A DNA stretch of 13,247 nucleotides from UMGS1851 sp900555605 (GCA_902472555.1 CABROF010000068.1:1-13247), one strand, 5' to 3'; positions 6,699 to 13,247 are shown, counted from the stretch's first letter. Notes: a model not told the origin generated them from the letters alone. Translations and numbers: made by a program.

Positions 6699-7433
6699 TT
6701 ACACGACAGCCTCCAGAACCTTTCCTACGGCATCATGGATGACGAGAGCAGCCAGTGTATCTGCCGCAGTCGGCTCATAATTGATCATTACCAGCCGGTC
6801 CCCCTGAAAATGATATATCAGAGAGGAGGCGGGGAATACCGATAAGGATGTTCCGCCTACGATCAGCATATCCGCATGCCGGACAGCCGCTTCCGCAGCG
6901 CGGAAGGCGTCTTCAGGGAGTGCCTCGTCAAATAGAGTAACATCCGGCTTAATGATGCCGCCGCACCTGCTGCAGCGCGGAACCCCGGTACTTTCCGCGA
7001 TATATGACAGCTCGTACTTGGCGCCGCAGCTGATACAGGTGTTCCGATGGGCCGAGCCATGCAGCTCAAAAACACGTTTGGAGCCGGCCGCCTGATGAAG
7101 CCCGTCAATGTTCTGCGTAATGACGCATGTCAGCTTTCCTGCTGCCTCGAGCTTGGCCAGCGCATAATGTGCGCCGCCGGGCTTTGCATCGGGATAGAGC
7201 ATTTTACTTTTATAAAATGCATAAAAAAGATCCGGATGGGCCATGAAAAAGGAATGGCTCACAATGCGCTCCGGAGACAATGCTCCGAAATTTTCCCGGT
7301 ATATTCCCGAGGCACTGCGGAAGTCCGGAATTCCGCTCTCTGTTGAAACGCCTGCGCCGCCGAAAAATACAATCCGGCTGCTGTCCGCCAGCATTTTTTT
7401 CAGCCTGGAAAGCGCGTCCTCTGATCCTGACAT
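6699..7433 (-). CDS. Sirtuin-family NAD-dependent protein deacylase
   Basis: This 244-aa protein is a typical length for a bacterial sirtuin. I chose ATG 7433 because GGGGG sits 7 bp upstream and the candidate promoter (7484-7512) leaves a sensible leader; the frame extends to ATG 7472. NAD-binding motif FFGGAGVSTESGIPDFRS (23-40); TQNIDGLH (106-113); catalytic His125 in ELHGS; four zinc cysteines in CISC (133, 136) and CSRC (154, 157); GTSLSVFPASSL (195-206) and INYEPT (217-222) of the Rossmann fold. The family removes acetyl or other acyl groups from lysines, giving nicotinamide and O-acyl-ADP-ribose, in the cytoplasm. The gene sits between the two-component operon and the VTC operon. No functional link to either is shown, and target proteins are unknown. 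Confidence 0.92.
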   Translation of the reverse strand: MSGSEDALSRLKKMLADSSRIVFFGGAGVSTESGIPDFRSASGIYRENFGALSPERIVSHSFFMAHPDLFYAFYKSKMLYPDAKPGGAHYALAKLEAAGKLTCVITQNIDGLHQAAGSKRVFELHGSAHRNTCISCGAKYELSYIAESTGVPRCSRCGGIIKPDVTLFDEALPEDAFRAAEAAVRHADMLIVGGTSLSVFPASSLIYHFQGDRLVMINYEPTAADTLAALVIHDAVGKVLEAVV

Positions 7434-7483
7434 AGAGATTCCCCCTTTGACGCGCATAACGCAGCGCCGCATTTTATGCCTCT

Positions 7484-7512
7484 ATCTTACAGCAGTCCGC
7501 GCAAAAACGCAA
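7484..7512 (-). promoter_or_regulatory. Candidate promoter of the sirtuin gene
   Basis: Minus strand: TTGCGT (7512-7507), 17 bp, TAAGAT (7489-7484). The expected start is near 7478, about 45 nt before ATG 7433. It is back-to-back with the VTC operon promoter, whose repeats begin 15 bp away, so one bound regulator could affect both. Confidence 0.4.
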
Positions 7513-7526
7513 AGACATGACCCCTT

Positions 7527-7559
7527 TTTCAGATTTTTTTCAGATTGCTTTTGTAAAAT
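7527..7559 (+). promoter_or_regulatory. VTC-operon promoter with the same TTTCAG repeat module
   Basis: TTTCAG (7527-7532), 5 bp, TTTCAG (7538-7543), 10 bp, TAAAAT (7554-7559) as the -10. The first repeat lies 27 bp before the -10, exactly as in the response-regulator promoter. The 21-bp repeat block differs from that copy at only three positions. The predicted -35 (7531-7536) is poor and is covered by the repeats, which points to activation by a bound regulator. Expected start near 7566. Confidence 0.6.
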
Positions 7560-7568
7560 ATGCGTGTA

Positions 7569-7632
7569 ATCCGCAGCTGAACCGCGTAAAATGCGCCAAG
7601 CGCAGGCGGTGCTTTATGTGCAGCTCACGGAT
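7569..7632 (+). other. Nested stem-loop leader of the VTC operon
   Basis: Four perfect 5-bp helices nest in order: ATCCG (7569-7573)/CGGAT (7628-7632); AGCTG (7575-7579)/CAGCT (7621-7625); ACCGC (7581-7585)/GCGGT (7606-7610); TGCGC (7592-7596)/GCGCA (7600-7604) around a CAA loop. The internal loops are asymmetric, the largest being 10 nt on the 3' side (7611-7620). It starts almost at the predicted transcript 5' end and finishes about 15 nt before the AAGGAG ribosome binding site. It has no T-tract and matches no RNA family I know. Confidence 0.4.
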
Positions 7633-7660
7633 GCGATTGATGTAAAAAGGAGAAATCACC

Positions 7661-8461
7661 ATGGGACAGGATCAAAATATTTTTCAGCGGTACGAAAAGA
7701 AGTATATGCTCAATGATGGGCAATACATGCGTCTGACCGACCGTCTGTCGGGCCGGATGCAGCCGGATGCCTACGGAAAAAGTACGATCTGCAATGTCTA
7801 TTTTGATACGCCGAACCGGCGGCTTATCCGTGCTTCTCTTGAAAAACCGATCTATAAAGAAAAACTGCGGCTGCGAAGCTACGGCGTGCCTGCGGCGGAT
7901 ACGCGGGTTTTTGCGGAATTGAAGAAAAAGTTCCGCGGGGTGGTGTATAAACGTCGGATCGGCATGCCGCTTTCCGCCGCGGAAACATATTTATACCGCT
8001 GCGGACGCCCTCCGGCGCCGTGTCAGATCACGCGTGAGATCGACTGGTTTCTGCACTATTATCAGGATCTAAAACCGGCCATGTATCTCTCATATGAACG
8101 GACGGCATTTTACCAAAAGGAGCAGACGGGGCTGCGCATTACCTTTGACAGTAATATTCTGTGGCGGGAGGAGGCGTTATCTTTGTCCGCCGGTACCTAT
8201 GGGCAGGCGCTGCTGGAACCCGGGCAGCATTTGATGGAGATCAAGATTCCCGGTGCGCTGCCCCTTTGGCTGACGGAAATCCTGGACGTGCTGCAGATTT
8301 ATCCCATATCGTTTTCCAAATACGGAACTGCCTATATGAGGCGCTGCGGGGCTTCGGCTGCCGCGGTGCCGCTGCCGGCCCCCTCCGGAGAGCGGCTTTC
8401 TGCGGCAGAACGGATAAACGGCCGCGGAACGGCAGAGCCCCGGCCTCTGTGTACGGGGTGA
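7661..8461 (+). CDS. VTC-domain (polyphosphate polymerase-like) protein
   Basis: This 266-aa protein starts at ATG 7661, with AAGGAG (7647-7652) 8 bp upstream. It shows the basic/acidic tunnel pattern of the VTC domain along residues 8-225: FQRYEKKY (8-15), CNVYFDT (44-50), YKEKLRLRSYG (65-75), FAELKKKFRGVVYKRR (84-99), YLSYERTAFY (142-151), LRITFD (158-163), MEIKIPG (192-198) and FSKYGTAY (218-225). In yeast Vtc4 this fold makes polyphosphate from nucleoside triphosphate. Bacterial members belong to the CYTH-like superfamily and their activity is mostly untested, so catalysis here is inference. There is no membrane segment, so it is presumably cytoplasmic. The last 35 residues are low complexity. 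It is the first gene of a three-gene operon with DUF4956 and a surface lipoprotein. Confidence 0.85.
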   Translation: MGQDQNIFQRYEKKYMLNDGQYMRLTDRLSGRMQPDAYGKSTICNVYFDTPNRRLIRASLEKPIYKEKLRLRSYGVPAADTRVFAELKKKFRGVVYKRRIGMPLSAAETYLYRCGRPPAPCQITREIDWFLHYYQDLKPAMYLSYERTAFYQKEQTGLRITFDSNILWREEALSLSAGTYGQALLEPGQHLMEIKIPGALPLWLTEILDVLQIYPISFSKYGTAYMRRCGASAAAVPLPAPSGERLSAAERINGRGTAEPRPLCTG

Positions 8462-8542
8462 CAGCAGTGCGGCTTTTGTTCCGGATCTGCGGAGAATCTG
8501 CAGAAAAGGTGAAACAGAATAAAAGAAAAGGGGAGACCTGAT

Positions 8543-9238
8543 ATGTTTGAAACTTTATTTGACAGTATTTTAACAGTTAACGCCGCGGTGTCCGGGGCGG
8601 TGTCGATACAAAGCTTTTTGATCTGTACTGCGGCGTCGCTGATTTTAGGGGCCGGAATTGCCGCCGGATATATGCTACGCAGCAATTTTACAAAGAGCTT
8701 TGTGATCACCCTGGCGCTTCTGCCTGCTATCGTTCAGGTGGTGATCATGCTGGTCAATGGGAATCTCGGTACCGGCGTTGCGGTGATGGGAGCGTTTAAT
8801 CTTGTCCGCTTCCGGTCCGCACCGGGAAATGCAAAAGAGATCGGCAGCATTTTTCTTTCCATGGCTGCCGGTTTGGCTACCGGTATGGGATATATCGGAA
8901 TCGCGTTTTTATTCACGCTGATTATCGTAGGGATGCATTTGCTGTATTCCGCCACAAGGTTCGGCGAGCCGCGGCGGGCGGAAAAGGAATTAAAGGTGAC
9001 GATTCCGGAAAGTCTGGACTATAACGGAATCTTTGACGATCTGTTTCGGGAATACACAAGCCGCGCAGAGCTGATACGCGTAAAAACGACAAATATGGGA
9101 AGCCTGTACCAGCTGCAGTACAGCATTGCGCTGAAGGATCAGAGCCGGGAGAAGGAGCTGCTGGATGCGATCCGCTGCAGAAACGGCAATCTGGACATTG
9201 CCTGCGGACGGATTCCCTCCGGTAAGGATGAGCTGTGA
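8543..9238 (+). CDS. DUF4956 integral membrane protein
   Basis: This 231-aa protein starts at ATG 8543, with GGGGAG (8530-8535) 7 bp upstream. The N-terminal 140 residues hold about four hydrophobic segments (around 24-45, 52-72, 78-90 and 100-137). Between them is the conserved patch GAFNLVRFRSAPGNAKEIGSIF (83-104), which I recognise as the DUF4956 signature. The C-terminal 90 residues are soluble and charged (EKELKVTIPESLDYNGIFDDLF and following). Function is unknown. The family is commonly encoded beside VTC-domain proteins, as here, so a partnership at the membrane, for instance as channel or anchor for the VTC protein, is plausible but unproven. The gene starts 81 bp after the VTC stop and ends 33 bp before the lipoprotein gene. 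Confidence 0.85.
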   Translation: MFETLFDSILTVNAAVSGAVSIQSFLICTAASLILGAGIAAGYMLRSNFTKSFVITLALLPAIVQVVIMLVNGNLGTGVAVMGAFNLVRFRSAPGNAKEIGSIFLSMAAGLATGMGYIGIAFLFTLIIVGMHLLYSATRFGEPRRAEKELKVTIPESLDYNGIFDDLFREYTSRAELIRVKTTNMGSLYQLQYSIALKDQSREKELLDAIRCRNGNLDIACGRIPSGKDEL

Positions 9239-9271
9239 AATTAAAAGCATATTTGCAAGGAGGAAATGAGA

Positions 9272-11194
9272 ATGCACAGCATAAAAATCAAAAAAATAAT
9301 TGCATATTCCGTAGTCCTGAGCATGCTGCTGTGGCTGCTGAGCGCCTGCGGCGGCAACGAAAACAGTACAAGCAGCGGGGGCGATTATACAGGCGGTACA
9401 ACCGGCCAAGCACCGCAGGGGACCCCTGTGCGCTCCGAGGTCTCTGTTGAAGAAATGGATTTTTCCTATTCCAATCGGGATCAGGACGGCACCTATGACG
9501 AGGACGGGAAGACAGACGTAACGCTGAACGGCATGGAGATTACTATCAGCGGAGAAGGCGCAGAGGCTGCGGACGGCGTGCTGACCATCACGGCCGCAGG
9601 CACATATGTGATTTCCGGCACATTGACAGAAGGCAGGATCGTCGTCCATGCAGGAGAGGCAGATAAGATCCAGCTGGTATTCAGCGGGATCTCCGTTACC
9701 TGCTCCGATTATGCGCCGCTGTATATCCGTCAGGCGGATAAGGTGTTTGTGACGCTTGCGGAAGGAACGGAAAATACCCTGACCGACGGCAGCGTATACA
9801 GTTTGACGGATGCGGACGCAAATGTGGATGCCGTGATTTTCAGCAGGGAGGACCTGACGATCAACGGCAGCGGTACCCTTGTAATCAATGCGCATTATAA
9901 CCACGGCATTGTATCGAAAGACGATCTGGTCATAACTGGAGGCACCTACCGGATCGCTGCGCCAGGGGACGGTCTGCAGGGAAAGGACTGCATCAAAATT
10001 GCAGACGGCACGTTTACGATCCACGCAGGCGGAGACGGCATCAAATCCAATAACACGGAGGACGTGACCCGCGGTTATATTACGGTTGACGGCGGAAGCT
10101 TTCAGATTACGGCTGAAAATGACGGCATACAGGCAGAAACCGTGCTGCGGATTACAGACGGCTCGTTTCAGATTACCACAGGAGGCGGCAGTGCCAACGC
10201 CAGCACAGACCATCAAGGGAATGAACGCCCGGGCTGGGGCATGTGGGGCGGATCTGCTTCTTCCGGGCCACAGAACGACACGGCCAGTGCAAAGGGGCTA
10301 AAGGCCGGCAGTCTGATTCTGATTGAAGCGGGCGCCTTTGTAATCGATGCTTCGGATGATGCCCTCCATTCCAACGGCGATGCGGAGATCAACGGCGGGA
10401 AAATGGAAATCGCTACAGGCGACGACGGAATCCACGGGGATGCGGCAGTGATGATCAACAACGGAGAAATTACAATCACAAAAAGCTATGAGGGCATTGA
10501 AGGCGCAAATATTACAATTGCCGGCGGCATCCATTCCGTGACAGCCGCTGACGACGGATTGAACGCAGCCGGCGGCAGCGACGGCTCCTCGGTGAACGGC
10601 AGGCCGGGACAGAATCCATTCAGCGCCGACAGCAGCTATTTTCTTTTGATCTCCGGCGGGTATCTCATTGTAAACGCTTCCGGGGACGGATTAGATTCCA
10701 ACGGTACGCTGGAGGTAACCGGCGGGACTGTTTTTGTGAGCGGCCCGACAAATAGCGGAAACGGCGCTTTGGACTGTAACGGAACCGCAAAAATTTCCGG
10801 CGGAATTGTGGTAGCGGCAGGCAGCATGGGCATGGCGGAAACCTTCGGGTCGTCCTCTTCGCAATGTTCTATTATGTATAATCTGTCCTCTGTTCAGAAG
10901 GCCGGCACTGCGGTTACCCTGACGGACAGCAGCGGAAAGGTTCTTGTCAGTTATGCGCCGGAGAAACAATTCCAGAACGTGGTGATCAGCACCCCGGACA
11001 TTCAGATCGGCAGCACATATACTTTGTACACAGGGGGCAGCGCTGCCGCGGACGGCACACTGTCGGGCGGTACAAAAGCTGCGGATATTACCGTTTCTTC
11101 TGTCTCTGTTTCCAACGGAGGTGGTATGGGAGGCATGGGAGGCATGGGAGGCGGTCCCGGCGGGATGGGCGGCGGCCCCGGCGGCCGCTGGTAA
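9272..11194 (+). CDS. Beta-helical carbohydrate-binding-type surface lipoprotein (Cthe_2159/DUF4353-like)
   Basis: I place the start at ATG 9272 (640 aa), since AGGAGG (9258-9263) is 8 bp away; ATG 9266 is only 2 bp from it. Signal peptide MHSIKIKKIIAYSVVLSMLLWLL ends in the lipobox LSAC (Cys26), so the protein is lipid-anchored outside the membrane. A Gly/Ser/Thr linker follows. From about 70 onward there are many short beta-strand repeats with Asp-Gly turns (GDGLQG, GDGIKSN, NDGIQAE, DDALHSNG, DDGIHG, DDGLNA, GDGLDSNG), the pattern of a right-handed beta-helix. This resembles the clostridial Cthe_2159 family, reported to bind acidic polysaccharides. A Gly/Met/Pro tail closes the protein (616-640). 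The ligand is unknown. As last gene of the VTC operon it is the only part exposed outside the cell. Confidence 0.82.
   Translation: MHSIKIKKIIAYSVVLSMLLWLLSACGGNENSTSSGGDYTGGTTGQAPQGTPVRSEVSVEEMDFSYSNRDQDGTYDEDGKTDVTLNGMEITISGEGAEAADGVLTITAAGTYVISGTLTEGRIVVHAGEADKIQLVFSGISVTCSDYAPLYIRQADKVFVTLAEGTENTLTDGSVYSLTDADANVDAVIFSREDLTINGSGTLVINAHYNHGIVSKDDLVITGGTYRIAAPGDGLQGKDCIKIADGTFTIHAGGDGIKSNNTEDVTRGYITVDGGSFQITAENDGIQAETVLRITDGSFQITTGGGSANASTDHQGNERPGWGMWGGSASSGPQNDTASAKGLKAGSLILIEAGAFVIDASDDALHSNGDAEINGGKMEIATGDDGIHGDAAVMINNGEITITKSYEGIEGANITIAGGIHSVTAADDGLNAAGGSDGSSVNGRPGQNPFSADSSYFLLISGGYLIVNASGDGLDSNGTLEVTGGTVFVSGPTNSGNGALDCNGTAKISGGIVVAAGSMGMAETFGSSSSQCSIMYNLSSVQKAGTAVTLTDSSGKVLVSYAPEKQFQNVVISTPDIQIGSTYTLYTGGSAAADGTLSGGTKAADITVSSVSVSNGGGMGGMGGMGGGPGGMGGGPGGRW
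11117..11191 (+). repeat. Gly/Met tandem repeat encoding the lipoprotein C-terminus
   Basis: Tandem GGAGGCATG-like 9-bp units give way to GGCGGTCCC-type units and encode GGGMGGMGGM (616-625) followed by GGGPGGMGGGPGGRW. Such tracts expand or shrink by slippage in 9-bp steps, which keeps the frame. Confidence 0.75.
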
Positions 11195-11218
11195 GAACGA
11201 AATTTTTCCAAAGCAGAT

Positions 11219-11269
11219 AAACCGGCGGCTGTGCATGGCCCTCCTGCGGCGATGCACAGCCGCTGGTTT
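11219..11269 (+). terminator. 18-bp hairpin at the end of the VTC operon
   Basis: AAACCGGCGGCTGTGCAT (11219-11236) pairs with ATGCACAGCCGCTGGTTT (11252-11269) with a single G-U wobble, around a 15-nt loop. It begins 25 bp after the lipoprotein stop codon. The right arm ends in TTT but no further T-tract follows. It may be an imperfect terminator or a 3' stabiliser of the mRNA. Confidence 0.5.
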
Positions 11270-11316
11270 GTGATGCGCTTGTATTGCGAAATAAAATTTC
11301 TATATGAATTTATCGC

Positions 11317-11370
11317 TTGACACAGCTGGTTTATTGTTATAAACTTGGCGTGGTTGATAAACGATAAACC
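11317..11370 (+). promoter_or_regulatory. Promoter and candidate BlaI-type operators of the repressor-protease operon
   Basis: TTGACA (11317-11322) is followed by TATAAA at 15 bp (11338-11343) or TAAACT at 17 bp (11340-11345). A perfect dyad GTTTAT-TGTT-ATAAAC (11329-11344) covers the -10. A second, imperfect 19-bp dyad with GGTT/AACC ends (11352-11370) lies just downstream and contains ATAAAC twice more. A repressor bound here would block the promoter, as expected for an autoregulated BlaI-like protein. The half-site differs from the TACA/TGTA core of staphylococcal bla and mec operators. Confidence 0.55.
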
Positions 11371-11389
11371 TTTTTGGAGGCAGAACGAT

Positions 11390-11752
11390 ATGAAGGATTA
11401 TAAACTGTGTGAGAGCGAATATCGCTTTATGACGATTTTATGGGAACATGCGCCCGTTCCTTCCGGAAGGCTCGTTCAATTATGCGCGGAACGGCTGGGG
11501 TGGAAAAAGCCTACGACATACACCGTAATTCGAAATCTGAGTCAGCGGGGCATTGTGAAAAACGAACAGACCATTGTTTCCGCACTCGTAAGTGCAGAAG
11601 AGATCCGGCAGCTTGAGAGCACAAAGCTTGTGGAGCGCACGTTTGAAGGTTCGCTGCCCCATTTTTTGACAGCATTTCTGAATGGTAAAATGTTAAGCAA
11701 AGAGGAGGTGCGGGAACTCGAGGAATTGATCCGGGCCCATGAAGAGAAATAG
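11390..11752 (+). CDS. BlaI/MecI/CopY-family transcriptional repressor
   Basis: This 120-aa protein starts at ATG 11390, with GGAGG (11376-11380) 9 bp upstream; the longer frame from TTG 11345 overlaps the operators and is rejected. Winged helix-turn-helix at about residues 8-60: LCESEYRFMTILWEHAPVPSGRL, then the recognition helix KKPTTYTVIRNL (39-50) and wing RGIVKNEQTIVSALVS. The C-terminal dimerisation helices (about 70-120) contain FEGSLPHFLTAFLNGKMLSKEEVREL. In the bla and mec systems the repressor is inactivated by cleavage in this region at Asn-Phe; here the aligned residues appear to be Asn98-Gly99. The next gene encodes an M56 protease, the usual partner. It probably represses its own operon and possibly others. 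Confidence 0.9.
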   Translation: MKDYKLCESEYRFMTILWEHAPVPSGRLVQLCAERLGWKKPTTYTVIRNLSQRGIVKNEQTIVSALVSAEEIRQLESTKLVERTFEGSLPHFLTAFLNGKMLSKEEVRELEELIRAHEEK

Positions 11753-11853
11753 GATGTGCCCAGTCGGTCCCTCCCGGGATCGGATACGCAAACCGCAATG
11801 ATCGGAATATCAGGAATGTGCGCCGGGCTTTTCGGTGCGGAAAGGGATATCAA

Positions 11854-13247
11854 ATGGAGGTCATACGTCAGTTGCTTGAAAAAGTATTGGATATGAGCAT
11901 TGCAGGAGCCTTTGTTATTTTGGCAGTGATTGTGCTGCGCTTCTTGTGCCGCCGCCTTCCAAAGGGATTTTCCTATGCAATGTGGACCGCGGCTGCCTTT
12001 CGGCTGCTCTGTCCGGTCTCTGTGGCTTCTGTCATCAGTCTTTTTAATCTGCCGCTTTTTCAGGCAGATCCGGCCCAGCCGGCTATTGCGGCGGAGGACG
12101 CCGGAATCACATATTTATTCCGCGGAATCGGGATTACAGATACGCCGTCTTTGAATCTCGCAGTACAGGCCCCGGTAGGGGCGGGCGGCACGGGTGCTGC
12201 AGGGGAAGCTGCGGCATCTGCGGAGGGAGTGCTTCCTTTTATTTGCGCTCTGATATGGATTGCAGGAATTTTTGCGGGACTTGTGTATCTGGTGATCTCT
12301 TGTATCAAAATACGCAGGCAGACTGCTTTTGCCGTGCGTTTTGAGGCCGGTTCGCGCGTGTATTTATGCGAAGGTCTTCGTACGCCCTTCCTCTTCGGCA
12401 TTTTCCGTCCCCGCATTTATATTCCGTACGGGCTGGATGAGAAAAGCCGGACCTATATTCTGCGGCATGAACAATACCATATCGCACACCTTGATCATAT
12501 CGTGAAATTACTGGCGATGCTGCTGCTGGCGGTGCATTGGTTCAACCCGCTTGTGTGGCTGGCGTATTATCTGATGAATAGTGATATGGAAATGCGCTGT
12601 GATGAAAATGTGATCGCTGCTCTGGGCGCGGAACAGAAAGCGGATTACAGCAGAACGCTGTTGTCCTTTGTCAAACCAAAGGCGTTTATTGCGGGAATTT
12701 CCTTAGGTTTCGGCGGAAATCAAACAAAACGCAGAATTTTGAATGTACTGCATTTTCACAGACCGCGCAAATGGATTGCTGCCGCTGCTGCCGGGGGCTG
12801 CCTCTGCCTGATTGCCGTCTGTGTTACAAACCCGATCCGAATCAGAAGCAATCCAGGCGCATCCCAAAAGGAGTTTCCTCCCTTCGCCCCATCTGCAACT
12901 GCCGGCGGCGGGCCCGTCAATACGCCGAATCCGTCAGCCGCTGCCTCCCCTACGCCATCGTCTGACATCGGTTCGGCCCGGCCTGACCGCACGCCGACTG
13001 CGGGTACGCCTGAAGGCGGCAGCACTGTGCCGCCGACGCCAACGCAAAAGCCCGAAGTTCTTTCGCAAAAGCATCGCGCTTTTACGGAGACAGAGGCGTT
13101 TATTGATGAAATGTATCACGGTCTGTTTCCGGAGCGGACGGATTATATCGCGTATTGGACGGATGAAGGAAAGATGTTCTGGGCGCCGGACATTGAGAAT
13201 CTCTTTCCGTCCCATTCCTATACCATGTACAGCGGGGTGGAATATGA
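11854..13247 (+). CDS. M56-family (BlaR1/MecR1-type) membrane sensor protease, C-terminus missing
   Basis: 464 codons are in the window and the gene runs off the right edge. The start ATG 11854 has AAAGGG 7 bp upstream. There are about five hydrophobic segments (around 17-35, 48-68, 127-150, 213-240 and 307-326). The zinc protease core is intact: HEQYH (205-209, metal His205/His209 and catalytic Glu206) and Glu246 in DMEMRCDE, 41 residues after His205, the same interval as in BlaR1. After the last membrane segment come a Pro/Thr/Ser linker (about 330-400) and the start of an extracellular region (HRAFTETEAFIDEMYHGLF and following). The family senses an extracellular ligand and triggers loss of the BlaI repressor encoded 101 bp upstream. 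The visible extracellular part does not look like a penicillin-binding domain, so the signal may not be a beta-lactam. Confidence 0.88.
   Translation, partial: MEVIRQLLEKVLDMSIAGAFVILAVIVLRFLCRRLPKGFSYAMWTAAAFRLLCPVSVASVISLFNLPLFQADPAQPAIAAEDAGITYLFRGIGITDTPSLNLAVQAPVGAGGTGAAGEAAASAEGVLPFICALIWIAGIFAGLVYLVISCIKIRRQTAFAVRFEAGSRVYLCEGLRTPFLFGIFRPRIYIPYGLDEKSRTYILRHEQYHIAHLDHIVKLLAMLLLAVHWFNPLVWLAYYLMNSDMEMRCDENVIAALGAEQKADYSRTLLSFVKPKAFIAGISLGFGGNQTKRRILNVLHFHRPRKWIAAAAAGGCLCLIAVCVTNPIRIRSNPGASQKEFPPFAPSATAGGGPVNTPNPSAAASPTPSSDIGSARPDRTPTAGTPEGGSTVPPTPTQKPEVLSQKHRAFTETEAFIDEMYHGLFPERTDYIAYWTDEGKMFWAPDIENLFPSHSYTMYSGVEY

Noticed and set aside
8462..8542. Separate promoter or terminator between the VTC and DUF4956 genes
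   Set aside because: No -35/-10 pair and no stem plus T-run were seen; the 81-bp gap is consistent with one operon.
8990..10216. 408-aa open frame on the minus strand
   Set aside because: It lies antisense to the DUF4956 and lipoprotein genes, has a Cys/Ala/Arg-rich composition with no recognisable domain, and straddles the boundary of two well-supported genes.
10691..11257. 188-aa minus-strand open frame at the lipoprotein 3' end
   Set aside because: It is antisense to the repeat-rich lipoprotein gene, has a low-complexity His/Arg/Ala composition, and its start falls inside the 18-bp hairpin.

Overview
The window looks like chromosomal DNA from a Gram-positive, low-to-mid GC Firmicute of the class Clostridia, probably Lachnospiraceae-like. 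The grounds are strong AGGAGG-type ribosome binding sites, sigma-A promoters with 17-bp spacers, a lipoprotein signal peptide and Pro/Thr-rich linkers on exported proteins. The family mix also fits: PdaC-like deacetylase, VTC-domain/DUF4956 operon, BlaI/BlaR-type pair and Firmicute sirtuin. No rRNA, tRNA, CRISPR array, insertion sequence, integrase or phage gene was seen.

Layout. (1) 1-2063: the 5' end of a leftward membrane-anchored protein and a divergent rightward PdaC-like polysaccharide deacetylase, separated by two good promoters with dyad elements and closed by a terminator. (2) 2047-4494: a leftward LysR regulator divergent from a CPA2-type cation/proton antiporter. The overlapping face-to-face promoters and AT-rich palindromes are spaced as expected for LysR control of the antiporter. 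(3) 4498-6568: a leftward two-component operon, OmpR/PhoB-type regulator followed by histidine kinase, with a hairpin in an unusually long spacer. (4) 6699-7433: a leftward sirtuin. (5) 7527-11194: a rightward operon encoding a VTC (polyphosphate-polymerase-like) domain protein, a DUF4956 membrane protein and a beta-helical, carbohydrate-binding-type surface lipoprotein. It is preceded by a strongly structured leader and followed by an 18-bp hairpin. (6) 11317-13247: a BlaI-type repressor and an M56 (BlaR1-type) sensor protease that runs off the right edge.

The main observation is a promoter module found twice: two TTTCAG repeats spaced 11 bp apart, then 10 bp, then a -10-like hexamer. One copy is upstream of the response regulator (6657-6625, minus strand) and one upstream of the VTC operon (7527-7559, plus strand). 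Orientation and spacing are identical. This is the binding geometry of PhoB/OmpR regulators, so I infer that the two-component system autoregulates and also controls the VTC-DUF4956-lipoprotein operon. Together these genes would form one signal-responsive envelope system of unknown function, with the sirtuin gene between its two halves.

All functional calls are from reading motifs; no database search was run.
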